Positions 16,250 to 24,791 are shown, counted from the stretch's first letter. The stretch: DNA of 42,658 nucleotides from Pseudomonas brassicacearum subsp. neoaurantiaca (GCF_013608025.1 NZ_VDLV01000014.1:47368-90025), one strand, 5' to 3'. The notes: a model not told the origin generated them from the letters alone. Made by a program: numbers and translations.

Positions 16250-19200
16250 ATGAAATCGCTTTTCAGAAAAGTGGGGGCCGGTCTGCGCCAGACTTGGGTC
16301 TGGACGTTGTCATGTGCGCTTTGTACGGCAGGGCTGGTCTGGTTTTTCGGGCCGTTGCTGGCGATCGACGATCATAAATTCTGGGCATCTCCGACGGCGC
16401 GCTTGTTGACGATCAGCCTGTTGTTGCTGGCGTGGGGCCTGGGTATGGTTTTCTTCAACGAGCGATCCGGGAAGATAAAATCTCCCAGCCAACCCGATCC
16501 CGACCCGTCTCGCACGCTTGGCCAGGCCAGGGTCGACGATGAACGGCGAGAAATTCGCTCGCGCTTCAAGAGGGCGCAGAGAACATTTCCAAGCGTCTAT
16601 CCCGGTGGCGGGAAACGCAGCCTCGAGGACTTGCCCTGGTATTTGCTGATTGGCCCGACCGCCAGCGGCAAGACCAGCCTGCTGGAGCGTTCAGGCCTCG
16701 AATTTGCGTTCGATGGCGTTGAACGAAAGCCCCTGCTCGACAGGACCGGTACCCGTGATTGCGACTGGTATTGTTCCGAACAAGCGGTGTTGATGGACAC
16801 CGCCGGTCGCTATCTGACCCAGACGGATAAACAGGTGGATGGTAGCGCCTGGAGCGTCTTGCTCGACCTTCTGCGTCGAGACCGCCGGGGTCGTCCCCTC
16901 AATGGTGTGCTGGTGGCGGTGCCGGCTGAAGTCCTATTGCAGGGTTGTGAGGAAGACGTCATCGACCTGGCCGGCCAGATTCGTAGCCGTGTGCAGGAGA
17001 TTCAACGACAACTGCGCGCCAACGTGCCGATTTACCTGGTGCTCAGCAAGGCGGACACCATCCCTGGCTTCAATGAGTTCTTCGATTCGCTGACGCGTGA
17101 GGAAGCCGATCAGGTGTTGGGGGCGAGCTTCAGTGGGGCGCAGCGCGGTTGCGACATGGCCATGTTGCGTGGCGAGTTCGAGGCGCTGTTGCAGAGGCTC
17201 AATAGCCAGTTGCTCCTGCGTTTGCACCAGGAGCGCGACAGTGAATGCCGTGGCCTCGTCCTGGATTTCCCACAACAACTGGCGCAGCTCGGACCTCACC
17301 TGTGCCTGCTGTTCGAGCTGGCTTTCAGGGGCGAGGCGTGTCCGCTACGAGGGTTCTATCTGACCAGCGCTGCCGCGTCATCTCGCCTGGCAGGCGGACA
17401 GGCATCGCAACCACGTGAAACGGGCAACGGACAATTCATCCATCATCTGTTCACCCGAGTCATTTTCCCGGAGGCCGATTTGGCGGGCCCCGATCAGCGT
17501 GAGCGAAGCCGCATTGATTGGCGGCGGCACGCTATCTACCTCGGTGCGCTCACCACCCTCGGGTTGTTCGGAGGGTTGTGGGCAAATGGTTACAGGGCTA
17601 ATCATGAGCGTCTGGAACATCTGCGAACGTTGGCGCAACGTTGGGATCTGCATCGTCCGGCGCTGGGGGCGAACTATGATCCCGTCGGGATGCTCGAATC
17701 GCTTGATATCCGTTTCAAGGCAACGGAGGTTTTTCCACCTGCCAAGGCTGTGCCGTTGTACGAGCGCATCGGTTTGTACCAAGGGGAGGCGGCCAGTTCC
17801 GCAGTGCTTGGTGCTTATGAGCGGGAATTAAAGACGCAGCTCCTGCCCCAGGTTGCGCAGATGTTGGAAGAGCACATCCACGGCCGCTTGAGTGAGCGCG
17901 AAAATCTGCTCGACAGCCTGCGCGCGTACTTGATGCTGGCCCAGCCCGAACGTCGCGATCACCCTTGGCTCATGGACTGGGTCACTCGAGAATGGTCGCT
18001 GCGCTATCCCGGTAACGAGGCGGTGCAAAACGGTTTGAAGGACCATTTCGAGCGTTTGCTGGAACAGCCTTTCGTCTTGGAGATCAACCAGCCGCTCGTG
18101 GCCCAGGCACGGGACGCGTTGCGCAGTGAGTCCCAGGCTACAGTCGTTTATCGGATGCTGCGGGAGCAGGCAAGCCACTTGCCGAGATACAGCCTCGACC
18201 AATACCTTGGTCCCCAAGGGACATTGCTGGTTGGCACTGATCGTGTCATCCCGGGTTTTTATACCCGACAGGGTTACGAGCAACATTTTTCAACTCAAGG
18301 CACCCGGCTGATCAGCGGGTTGCTACGGGACAATTGGGTCCTGGGTGAAGGCGCGAGCCTCAGCGGAAAAGACATGCGCCAGCTCCTGGTCGAGCTCGAA
18401 CAGTTTTATTTCCGTGATTATGCCGACCATTGGAGCGAAGCAATCGGACGGGTCACCTTGCAAACGACGCACAACGCAGGCGAGATGGCCGACCTACTGG
18501 CGGGGCTGACATCAGCCCAGTCGCCAGTCCTGCGATTGCTGGTGCAGGTACGTGAACACACACGCATCCAAGGCCTTGTCGAACCCGTGGACAAGCCGGT
18601 GCAAACGCCCGGAAACAGCGACAGTACCGTTACGCAGCTTGTGTCTGCGGCCGTGCAACGCGTCGATTCGTTGGCGACCTCATTGCCGGATAGCGGACAA
18701 AAATCCCTTCGACGGCGTTTCGAACCGTTGCACCGCTTGCTTGAGCCTGACAATAGCCCCTCTGTGGACCTGACCTTGGCCTTGCAAGCGCTCGAAGACA
18801 CCCATGCGCAGTTGGCGCCCCTGGCCCGGGCCAGTGATCCGGAGCAAGCCGCATTCGAATTGGCGAAGCGTCGCATGGGTGGTCAGCGAGATGCGCTGAG
18901 TAACCTGCGTAGCGCGTCGACTCGTTTGCCGCGCCCGTTCGAAGGGTGGTTCAACGGGTTGGCCGACGATGGCTGGCGCATCGTACTGAGTGACTCGTAC
19001 CGTCACCTTAACCAGCGCTACCAGGGCGAACTGTACGGTTTTTATCGCAAGGCAATCGGCAAGCGGTATCCGTTCAGCGCACACAGTGCCAGTGACGTCG
19101 CGATCAATGATTTTCGAGAGTTCTTCAAGGACCAGGGCATCGTCGACCGATTCTTCGAAAGTTATATGCGGCCTTTCGTCAGCGGTACCCCTGGAAACTA

Positions 19201-19708
19201 CCGTCTGCGTAGCTTCGACGGGCAGAGCTTGCCAATGTCCAGAACCTATCTGGATCAAATGGCGGCGGCCCATACGATCCGCCAGGGTTTTTTTATCGAC
19301 AATCCAGCCGAGCCACAGATTCAGTTCAAGCTTGAGCCCTACACACTTGACCCGGCCGTGAGTCGATCCGAATTTCGTTTCGGCGACAAGACGCTGGAGT
19401 ACCGTCACGGGCCTATACAGCCGTTGGCCTTCACTTGGCCAACTGACGCGCAAGGCGGCCGGACCTCCCTGCTATTGGATCGAATGGCCGGTGGGCGGGG
19501 AGTCGGTATCGAAAAGAATACCGGGCCGTGGTCGCTGTTTCGTCTGTTCGACTTAATGCAGGCCGAGTACCTGGCTGGTCGTGATGTTCGTGTGCTCAAG
19601 GCCGATCTCGGCGGGTTGCGGGCCAATTTCCTGTTGACGAGCCAGCGCACACCGAACCCTTTCGATATGACGGTGCTGCGCACTTTCAGAATGCCGGCGC
19701 AGCTCTGA
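16250..19708 (+). CDS. tssM: T6SS inner-membrane protein TssM (IcmF family)
   Basis: A 1152-residue IcmF-type protein, full length for the family. Two membrane segments lie at about 17-36 and 50-68, a cytoplasmic NTPase-like domain has Walker A GPTASGKT (135-142) and DTAG (183-186), and a third membrane segment is near 428-448. The rest is periplasmic and ends with the TssJ-binding C-terminal domain (MTVLRTFRMP). With intact Walker residues it belongs to the subgroup that could bind nucleotide. It forms the trans-envelope core with TssL and TssJ. The TGA overlaps the stp1 ATG by one base. Confidence 0.96.
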   Translation: MKSLFRKVGAGLRQTWVWTLSCALCTAGLVWFFGPLLAIDDHKFWASPTARLLTISLLLLAWGLGMVFFNERSGKIKSPSQPDPDPSRTLGQARVDDERREIRSRFKRAQRTFPSVYPGGGKRSLEDLPWYLLIGPTASGKTSLLERSGLEFAFDGVERKPLLDRTGTRDCDWYCSEQAVLMDTAGRYLTQTDKQVDGSAWSVLLDLLRRDRRGRPLNGVLVAVPAEVLLQGCEEDVIDLAGQIRSRVQEIQRQLRANVPIYLVLSKADTIPGFNEFFDSLTREEADQVLGASFSGAQRGCDMAMLRGEFEALLQRLNSQLLLRLHQERDSECRGLVLDFPQQLAQLGPHLCLLFELAFRGEACPLRGFYLTSAAASSRLAGGQASQPRETGNGQFIHHLFTRVIFPEADLAGPDQRERSRIDWRRHAIYLGALTTLGLFGGLWANGYRANHERLEHLRTLAQRWDLHRPALGANYDPVGMLESLDIRFKATEVFPPAKAVPLYERIGLYQGEAASSAVLGAYERELKTQLLPQVAQMLEEHIHGRLSERENLLDSLRAYLMLAQPERRDHPWLMDWVTREWSLRYPGNEAVQNGLKDHFERLLEQPFVLEINQPLVAQARDALRSESQATVVYRMLREQASHLPRYSLDQYLGPQGTLLVGTDRVIPGFYTRQGYEQHFSTQGTRLISGLLRDNWVLGEGASLSGKDMRQLLVELEQFYFRDYADHWSEAIGRVTLQTTHNAGEMADLLAGLTSAQSPVLRLLVQVREHTRIQGLVEPVDKPVQTPGNSDSTVTQLVSAAVQRVDSLATSLPDSGQKSLRRRFEPLHRLLEPDNSPSVDLTLALQALEDTHAQLAPLARASDPEQAAFELAKRRMGGQRDALSNLRSASTRLPRPFEGWFNGLADDGWRIVLSDSYRHLNQRYQGELYGFYRKAIGKRYPFSAHSASDVAINDFREFFKDQGIVDRFFESYMRPFVSGTPGNYRLRSFDGQSLPMSRTYLDQMAAAHTIRQGFFIDNPAEPQIQFKLEPYTLDPAVSRSEFRFGDKTLEYRHGPIQPLAFTWPTDAQGGRTSLLLDRMAGGRGVGIEKNTGPWSLFRLFDLMQAEYLAGRDVRVLKADLGGLRANFLLTSQRTPNPFDMTVLRTFRMPAQL

Positions 19709-20436
19709 TGCATCATGCCAGCCACTGGCGTAGCGCTGCGCGGACAGACACTGGCAAGGTTCGTCAGCGCAACGAGGATGCTTTCCTGGAATGCCCGAAA
19801 CGGGGGCTATGGGCAGTGGCGGACGGAATGGGCGGTCACTCGGGCGGCGATATTGCCAGTCAATTGATCATCGCCAATCTGGCCGAGCTGCCCCTGCACC
19901 GAGACTTCGACGCGCGCTTGAACGCCGTGCGCCAATGTCTGCGTTGGACCAATCGGCGGTTGAGCCAGGAACTGACCGTCACGGCGGCAAATCCGCTCGG
20001 CATCATGGGCAGCACGGTGGTGGCGCTATTGTTGGAAGGTCGCCGTGCGGCATGTGTCTGGGCGGGCGACAGCCGCTGTTATCTCTGGCGCGGTGGGCAT
20101 TTATACCAACTGTCCAGGGATCACTCGCTGCGCGAGCAAATGATCGCTGAATGCCGCTTCAGTCGTGACGAAGCAAATACTCATCCCGCCGCGAAGGCGT
20201 TGACGAGAGCGATAGGCGCTTCGCAAGAGTTGAGGCTCGGCATATTGGAACTGGATGTTCAGCGTGGCGATAAATTCTTGTTGTGCACCGATGGTGTTTA
20301 TCAGGATCTGGATAGCCAAACCCTTGGCGACGCCATGAGCCTGCCGTCTCCAGGAAAGGTGCTCGACCGTCTTTTCGAGGGAGTTTTGAGGGGCGCTGCG
20401 CGGGATAACCTGACGGCTGTGGTGATTGGCGCGTGA
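19708..20436 (+). CDS. stp1: T6SS PP2C-type protein phosphatase Stp1 (PppA)
   Basis: A 242-residue PPM/PP2C phosphatase with metal-binding motifs in order: RQRNEDAF (Asp24), ADGMGGHSGG (Asp39, Gly40), LLCTDGVYQDL (Asp195) and ARDNLTAV (Asp233). It is cytosolic, with no signal or membrane segment. It should dephosphorylate Fha and the partner kinase, antagonising Stk1. It starts inside the tssM stop and ends overlapping the stk1 GTG (GTGA), so phosphatase and kinase are translationally coupled. Confidence 0.93.
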   Translation: MHHASHWRSAARTDTGKVRQRNEDAFLECPKRGLWAVADGMGGHSGGDIASQLIIANLAELPLHRDFDARLNAVRQCLRWTNRRLSQELTVTAANPLGIMGSTVVALLLEGRRAACVWAGDSRCYLWRGGHLYQLSRDHSLREQMIAECRFSRDEANTHPAAKALTRAIGASQELRLGILELDVQRGDKFLLCTDGVYQDLDSQTLGDAMSLPSPGKVLDRLFEGVLRGAARDNLTAVVIGA

Positions 20437-21395
20437 ACAGCCTCGAATCGGCACAAGCGACCTCGCGTGACGGCGAGTGTCGTCCGACCTGTTTCGTCCC
20501 CACCGATGCATCGCCTACGCTGGAACCGAGCCAACCTTGTGCCGGCGAAACGCCGAAGATACTCGCGGGACGCTATCGCCTGGAACGCTTGCTTGGAGCC
20601 GGTGGCATGGGCGTCGTATATCGCGCCCGAGACCTTCTTCATGAGCAGTACGGTGACCCGGATCCGTACATTGCACTGAAGATGCTAAGCGGGGTGTTTG
20701 ACGGGTCACCTGACGCGAGCTCGCTGCTTTACAGCGAATTCGCCCTGACTCGACGCTTGCTGCATCCAAACGTATTGCGTCCATTCACTTTCGAAGTGGA
20801 CGCCGCCCACCGACTTGCCTTTATCACCATGGAACTCATGCGCGGCATGACGCTGGACAAGTTACTTTGCGAACGGCCCCTCGGTCTCTCTTGGCCCGAA
20901 TTGAAAATGATAGCCGTGCCGCTGCTCGGTGCTCTTGCCTATGCCCATGACCGAGGCGTGCTGCACGGTGACATCAAGCCAAGCAACGTCATGGTGTGTG
21001 AAGACGGTGTGCGCTTGTTTGATTTCGGCCTGGGCCTGGCTGAAAAAGGCCCGTTGAAAGGCTTGCCCTCGTTGAATCGCCACCGCCTCAACGCTTGGAC
21101 CCCAGGCTACGCCGCCCCCGAATTGCTCGAAGGCGCACCGCTCTGCGCACGCGCCGACCTCTACAGCCTGGCTTGCGTGCTCTACGAACTGGCGTGCGGC
21201 AAACATCCGTTTCAACGTTTACCTTCGAACCAGGCGCGCGATACCGGGCTGGAGCGCCAGCTCAAGGCACCGAGAAAGCTGCCGCGGCGCTGCTGGGTGG
21301 CGTTGCGCGAGGCGTTGGCGTTTGATCCGGCGCGGCGCGGAATCAGTGCCGCGCGGTTGCGGGAGGTGTGGGCGGGTGGAGCTTTTTGGTGGTGA
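20433..21395 (+). CDS. stk1: T6SS Ser/Thr protein kinase Stk1 (PpkA-like)
   Basis: A 320-residue Hanks-type kinase from GTG 20433. After a ~46-residue N-terminal extension the domain has the Gly loop GAGGMGVV (55-62), Lys83, the catalytic loop HGDIKPSN (178-185, so HGD not HRD), DFG (197-199) and APE (228-230). The missing Arg in HRD makes it a non-RD kinase, which usually does not need activation-loop phosphorylation. It has no membrane segment or periplasmic sensor, unlike HSI-I PpkA, and resembles HSI-II Stk1. The expected substrate is Fha. It is the last gene of the operon; no obvious terminator follows before the REPIN. Confidence 0.93.
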   Translation: MNSLESAQATSRDGECRPTCFVPTDASPTLEPSQPCAGETPKILAGRYRLERLLGAGGMGVVYRARDLLHEQYGDPDPYIALKMLSGVFDGSPDASSLLYSEFALTRRLLHPNVLRPFTFEVDAAHRLAFITMELMRGMTLDKLLCERPLGLSWPELKMIAVPLLGALAYAHDRGVLHGDIKPSNVMVCEDGVRLFDFGLGLAEKGPLKGLPSLNRHRLNAWTPGYAAPELLEGAPLCARADLYSLACVLYELACGKHPFQRLPSNQARDTGLERQLKAPRKLPRRCWVALREALAFDPARRGISAARLREVWAGGAFWW

Positions 21396-21484
21396 AGGGC
21401 TGTTGGGTTTGTCGTTCAGTTGGATATGCATCGTTCGATAGCGGCGGCATGTCATCTACGGAGTTCTCAACATGAATGCGCTCC

Positions 21485-21576
21485 GTGGCGAGGGAGCTTG
21501 CTCCCGCTGGGCTGCGTAGCGGCCCTAAAATCTTGCGGTCGCTGCGCAACCGAGCGGGAGCAAGCTCCCTCGCCAC
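21485..21576. repeat. REPIN, second copy
   Basis: A 92-base element almost identical to that at 96-188: same GTGGCGAGGGAGCTTGCTCC arm, same inverted second arm ending CTCGCCAC, with a one-base shorter spacer. It sits between the convergent ends of stk1 and the aminopeptidase gene. The bases directly after it (TTTGATGGTGCGGCG, from 21580) equal the first bases of the window, so the element together with the adjoining DUF6124 scrap forms a long imperfect direct repeat on both sides of the T6SS. Confidence 0.85.
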
Positions 21577-21596
21577 GGGGTTTGATGGTGCGGCGA

Positions 21597-21690
21597 CTAT
21601 CGCGGGTCGACGTTATCCAACACATGGTCAGCCAGCTACTGGCTTTAGATAAAAGTCCAATGCGCGCGTAGCTGCTTCTTCGAGTTGCTT
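21597..21690 (-). pseudogene. Decayed DUF6124 gene remnant with internal deletion
   Basis: On the minus strand the sequence reads AKQLEEAATRALDFYLKP, matching residues 24-40 of the intact protein at 208-588. It then jumps after a few bases, in another frame, to LADHVLDNVDPR and TAG, matching its last 12 residues. The central ~70 codons are deleted, the junction is out of frame, and the N-terminus is lost into the end of the neighbouring aminopeptidase gene. It is the right-hand relic of the duplicated module. Confidence 0.75.
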
Positions 21691-21712
21691 GGCGCTTCGC
21701 GATGAGGCCCGT

Positions 21713-22804
21713 TCAATCGTTCGCAGTTTTGGGCGGAGCCAATGCCTCCAAAGCTGCCTTGCGCTCATCAGCCGTCAGCTGGCCGAGCTTTTCAACCGCG
21801 CCATAAAACGCCAGCCAATCCCCGCCCTCACGCTTGAACAGCGCCGCAAACGCCGGCACCCATTGGTCGTACAGGCCGAAGGGCAACAGGCGGGCGTTGT
21901 TCAAAGGTGCATAGATCCAGGCGTCATAGCGCTTGTCGCCAGCCCATTGGCCGTCGCGCACGCGTTCGTAGTCGTTGCGCAGGCGTTCGAATTCCTCTGC
22001 CTTGCGCTGGCGCATCTGTTCGGCCGACAGGGGCTGGGCGTAGAGGGTTTCCAGGCGTTGGCGGGTGTCGAGGATCAGTTGGATGAACTGGTCGCGCTGG
22101 CGCAATGGGTCGCCATTGTCTGGCGCCAGCCCGCGATGGGCGCGCCATTGGCGGGTGCCTTCCTGTTCGACGAAGGTGGCGAAGGATTCGTTGAATGCCG
22201 TGTCGTCCTTCACGTAGAAGCGCTGGTGCGCCAGTTCATGAAAGATCAGCGTCGCCAGGCGCTCGTCGCCCCAGTGCAGCATCGAACTCAAAATCGGGTC
22301 GTTGAACCAGCCCAATGTCGAATAGGCCTCTACACCACCGATCGACACATCCATGCCCTGCAAGCGCTGCAACGCGGCCTCGCCTCGGGCGGCGTCCTGG
22401 CTGTAATAGCCGCGATACGCCACGCAACCGGCGATGGGGAAACAGTGGTTTTGCGGGGCCAGGGAAAACTCCGGGGTGGCGAAGACGTTCCAGACGACAA
22501 AGGGGCGGCCGATGTCCGCGTACAGGCGATAACTTTTGTTTTCGGGCAGGTGCAGGTGTGCGCTGGCGAATGCCCGCGCCTCAAGTGCCTGGCTCAGGTG
22601 TGCGCGCAATTTTGGATCGCGGGCGGGGTCGGCAATGACGCGGTCGATCGGTTCCCGGGCTTGCAGCAGTCGCAGTTGTCCACTGGCGAGCTGGCCGTAA
22701 TAGCCAACGCTTGCACAACCGTTGAGTAACAAAAGCAGGAAGGCTGGAAACAAAATCCGGAAAACACGGTCGAGTAACCGATGGCGTGAACGCTGCCTGA
22801 TCAA
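21713..22804 (-). CDS. Lipoprotein aminopeptidase (PF10023 family)
   Basis: A 363-residue putative zinc aminopeptidase. A signal segment with lipobox LNGC (about residues 27-30) indicates a lipoprotein. The zinc motif HELAHQ lies in LIFHELAHQRFYVKDDTAFNE, followed by the FNESFATFVE helix that supplies the third ligand; the family (formerly DUF2265) is annotated predicted aminopeptidase. No ATG fits: the best start is TTG 22804 with AGGA about 10 nt upstream, so the start is uncertain. It is divergent from the lipoprotein gene at 22863. The 3' end abuts the DUF6124 remnant. Confidence 0.85.
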   Translation of the reverse strand: MIRQRSRHRLLDRVFRILFPAFLLLLLNGCASVGYYGQLASGQLRLLQAREPIDRVIADPARDPKLRAHLSQALEARAFASAHLHLPENKSYRLYADIGRPFVVWNVFATPEFSLAPQNHCFPIAGCVAYRGYYSQDAARGEAALQRLQGMDVSIGGVEAYSTLGWFNDPILSSMLHWGDERLATLIFHELAHQRFYVKDDTAFNESFATFVEQEGTRQWRAHRGLAPDNGDPLRQRDQFIQLILDTRQRLETLYAQPLSAEQMRQRKAEEFERLRNDYERVRDGQWAGDKRYDAWIYAPLNNARLLPFGLYDQWVPAFAALFKREGGDWLAFYGAVEKLGQLTADERKAALEALAPPKTAND

Positions 22805-22862
22805 TTTGGAATCATCCTGGGAAGTCTGCCCCCAGACTATCTCGCCTGCCCGGAGCTTCGCT

Positions 22863-23276
22863 ATGCGCGTGTTAATGCTGACAAGTGGCCTGTTGCTGCT
22901 GACCGGTTGTGCCGGTTTGCCGAATCCCGATCCTTCTCAAGCGTGGATTGACCTCGGTAACCATCAGGACACCGCGCTGCAAGCCTTGGAAGTCGATGAC
23001 AAAGCCTCCATCGACCGGCGTTATTTTGAAGTGCAACCCGGCAGCCATGAGCTGACGGTGCGTTATCAATTTGCCGTGGAGCCCGGCAACATCGGCCCGA
23101 ATGCCGAGCCGCTGTGGCGTGATTGCCGGTTGAACGTGAAATTCAAGGATTTCAATGCGGGCCAGCGCTATCAGTTGCAGGCGGGCAGCATCGGCTTCCG
23201 TCCGTGGGCCAAGCTTTACGACCAGCAGCGCAAAGTGGTGGGCCAAGGCATGCCGGCGGGCTGTCAGCAAAGCTGA
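22863..23276 (+). CDS. Small lipoprotein, paralogue of the next gene
   Basis: A 137-residue predicted lipoprotein: signal peptide MRVLMLTSGLLLL with lipobox LTGC (Cys16), then AWIDL near residue 30 and a beta-rich body with PGSHELTVRYQF and a conserved paired-cysteine pattern (WRDCRLNVKFKDFNAGQRYQL ... PAGCQQS). The family is unknown to me. It shares the order AWxD, F-E/Q-V-x-PGSHEL-V-R, C..., F-AGQRY-LEA with the protein at 23317-23745, so the two arose by tandem duplication. The GGAG site lies 9 nt before ATG 22863. Confidence 0.8.
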   Translation: MRVLMLTSGLLLLTGCAGLPNPDPSQAWIDLGNHQDTALQALEVDDKASIDRRYFEVQPGSHELTVRYQFAVEPGNIGPNAEPLWRDCRLNVKFKDFNAGQRYQLQAGSIGFRPWAKLYDQQRKVVGQGMPAGCQQS

Positions 23277-23316
23277 TTGGCGCTATGCTCGGCGCCTGAC
23301 TTCAGGATTATTCGCC

Positions 23317-23745
23317 ATGCGCCTGACCACGCTGTTTTTGGCCCTTGTGACGTTGAACGGATGCACAACGAGCCCACTGCCCCCGTTGGACCCGAACATG
23401 GCTTGGGTCGATTTTGCCACCCCAATGCCGGGCGGCAGGTTGCTGATGGCTGAACGGCTGGATGGCAAGCGCCTGCAGGATGGACGTTTCTTCCAGGTCT
23501 CGCCGGGTAGCCACGAGTTGGAGGTGCGCTTCGACTTCGAGGTGCCTGGCGGAGGCGGGGGGCTGGGCATGATGAGCGAACCGAAAGAGCGGCTCTGCTA
23601 CCTGATCATCCGCTACGAGCACTTCGAGGCCGGCCAGCGTTATCGCCTGGAAGCTCGCAACCTGGCGTATTCCCCAAGCGCCCGGCTCTATAACGCCAAG
23701 CGCGAAATCGTTGCCGAGGATCGACAAGCCAATTGCCTGATGTAG
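23317..23745 (+). CDS. Small lipoprotein, paralogue of the previous gene
   Basis: A 142-residue predicted lipoprotein with lipobox LNGC (Cys16) and the same body plan as the gene before it: AWVDF, FFQVSPGSHELEVRFDF, LCYLIIRYEHFEAGQRYRLEA and a C-terminal Cys in RQANC. It contains an extra glycine-rich loop (GGGGGLG) absent from the paralogue. It starts 40 nt after the upstream stop (AGGA site) and ends 6 nt before the stop of the convergent DUF1161 gene. Function unknown; an envelope role is inferred from the lipobox. Confidence 0.8.
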   Translation: MRLTTLFLALVTLNGCTTSPLPPLDPNMAWVDFATPMPGGRLLMAERLDGKRLQDGRFFQVSPGSHELEVRFDFEVPGGGGGLGMMSEPKERLCYLIIRYEHFEAGQRYRLEARNLAYSPSARLYNAKREIVAEDRQANCLM

Positions 23746-23751
23746 CGCAGC

Positions 23752-23985
23752 CTAGCGGTCGTTCTTCTGGTAGATGATTTTCTTGGTGCCATTCTCGCAA
23801 GTGCCCACCACCATGTTCTGGTCGTGGACTTCGTCATTGGTGACGATTTCCAGGGTGTAGGACGTGACGCCCTGGGCCTGGATCTTGGCTTCGATCTCGG
23901 TCTTGAGTTCTTCGCAGGGCTTGGGGGCCGCGAGGACCGAAGTGGCCAATACGCAACCGACGACGGCCAGGGCAAATCGTTTCAT
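23752..23985 (-). CDS. DUF1161 periplasmic protein (copy 1)
   Basis: A 77-residue secreted protein: signal peptide MKRFALAVVGCVLATSVLAA, then KPCEELKTEIEAKIQAQGV, YTLEIV and VGTCENGTKKIIYQK. The two cysteines (in PCEEL and GTCENG) likely form a disulfide. This is the DUF1161 family of small proteobacterial periplasmic proteins of unknown role. ATG 23985 follows GAGGAA at proper spacing. A close paralogue is encoded at 25845-26066, on the other side of the osmC and oxidoreductase genes. Confidence 0.88.
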   Translation of the reverse strand: MKRFALAVVGCVLATSVLAAPKPCEELKTEIEAKIQAQGVTSYTLEIVTNDEVHDQNMVVGTCENGTKKIIYQKNDR

Positions 23986-24083
23986 GCTCGAATTCCTCGA
24001 TACAGCGCGCACTGCCTGTGCGCTGAAACTGCAGGCTTGCATTCGATCACAATTGTCTTCGGGTAAATAGCTCGCGAATCGAA

Positions 24084-24116
24084 GAAGACCGCAGCCTTTG
24101 GCTGGCTGCGGTCTTC
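24084..24116 (-). terminator. Hairpin terminator downstream of the OsmC gene
   Basis: A perfect 13-bp stem, GAAGACCGCAGCC with GGCTGCGGTCTTC, around a 7-nt loop. It lies 8 nt beyond the stop of the OsmC-family gene. The following minus-strand sequence TTCGATTC is only moderately T-rich. Confidence 0.7.
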
Positions 24117-24124
24117 CCGGCCCA

Positions 24125-24556
24125 TCAACTCACCAGCGTCGCCTCCAGGGTGATCTTGGCGTTGAGCACCTTGGACACCGGGCAACCTTCCTTGGCCTTG
24201 TTGCTCAGCTCTTCGAATTGCTGTTGGCTGGCGCCGGGGATCTTGGCCTTGAGGATCAGCTTGATGGCGGTGATCGCAAAGCCGCCATCGACCTGGTCCA
24301 GGGTCACTTCAGCGTTGGTGTCGATGCTGTCGGCCTTGAGCCCGGCGTCGCCGAGGATCATCGAAAAGGCCATGGAAAAGCAGCCCGCATGGGCCGCGCC
24401 GATCAATTCTTCCGGGTTGGTGCCCTTGCCGCCTTCGAAACGGGCCTTGAAACCATAGGGCGCTTCGCGCAACACGCCGGTTTCCGTGGAGATGGAGCCG
24501 ATGCCGGTCTTCAGGTCACCTTCCCAGTGAGCCGATGCTTTCTTGACGATAGCCAT
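24125..24556 (-). CDS. osmC: OsmC-family peroxiredoxin
   Basis: A 143-residue OsmC/Ohr-fold hydroperoxide reductase. The two redox cysteines are visible in HAGCFSM (Cys in the middle helix) and EGCPVSK (C-terminal), as is the conserved Arg/Glu environment GTNPEELIGAAHAGC. OsmC reduces organic hydroperoxides in the cytosol as a homodimer and is often osmotically or stationary-phase induced. The alternative is the Ohr subfamily, but the PCPVSK-like ending and NPEELI segment favour OsmC. ATG 24556 is preceded by GAGGAGG. It is divergent from the oxidoreductase at 24792. Confidence 0.88.
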   Translation of the reverse strand: MAIVKKASAHWEGDLKTGIGSISTETGVLREAPYGFKARFEGGKGTNPEELIGAAHAGCFSMAFSMILGDAGLKADSIDTNAEVTLDQVDGGFAITAIKLILKAKIPGASQQQFEELSNKAKEGCPVSKVLNAKITLEATLVS

Positions 24557-24737
24557 GTGTGCCTCCTCATGATCCGGCGCGAGGGTTCGCGCCTGGGTAT
24601 TTTTCAGTGCCAGGATTGTGAGGATAGACCGGTCGATAAAGTTCACCCGGCCGATTAGTCGACCAATTTAGTAGGAAAATTCTTCGCTACTATTGAAACT
24701 CGGGTATATGCCCACATTCTTAGGACACACCTAGAGA

Positions 24738-24777
24738 AACGGCAGGCTTTCGCCCATAGGAAAGCTCGTACGCCGTT
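24738..24777 (+). promoter_or_regulatory. Two-tier hairpin in the leader of the luciferase-like gene
   Basis: AACGGC (24738-24743) pairs with GCCGTT (24772-24777), enclosing GCTTTC (24746-24751) paired with GAAAGC (24760-24765). It ends 14 nt before ATG 24792, close to the ribosome site. I do not recognise it as a known riboswitch; it may affect translation start or simply be a stable leader. Confidence 0.35.
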
Positions 24778-24791
24778 GGAGATGCCGGCCC

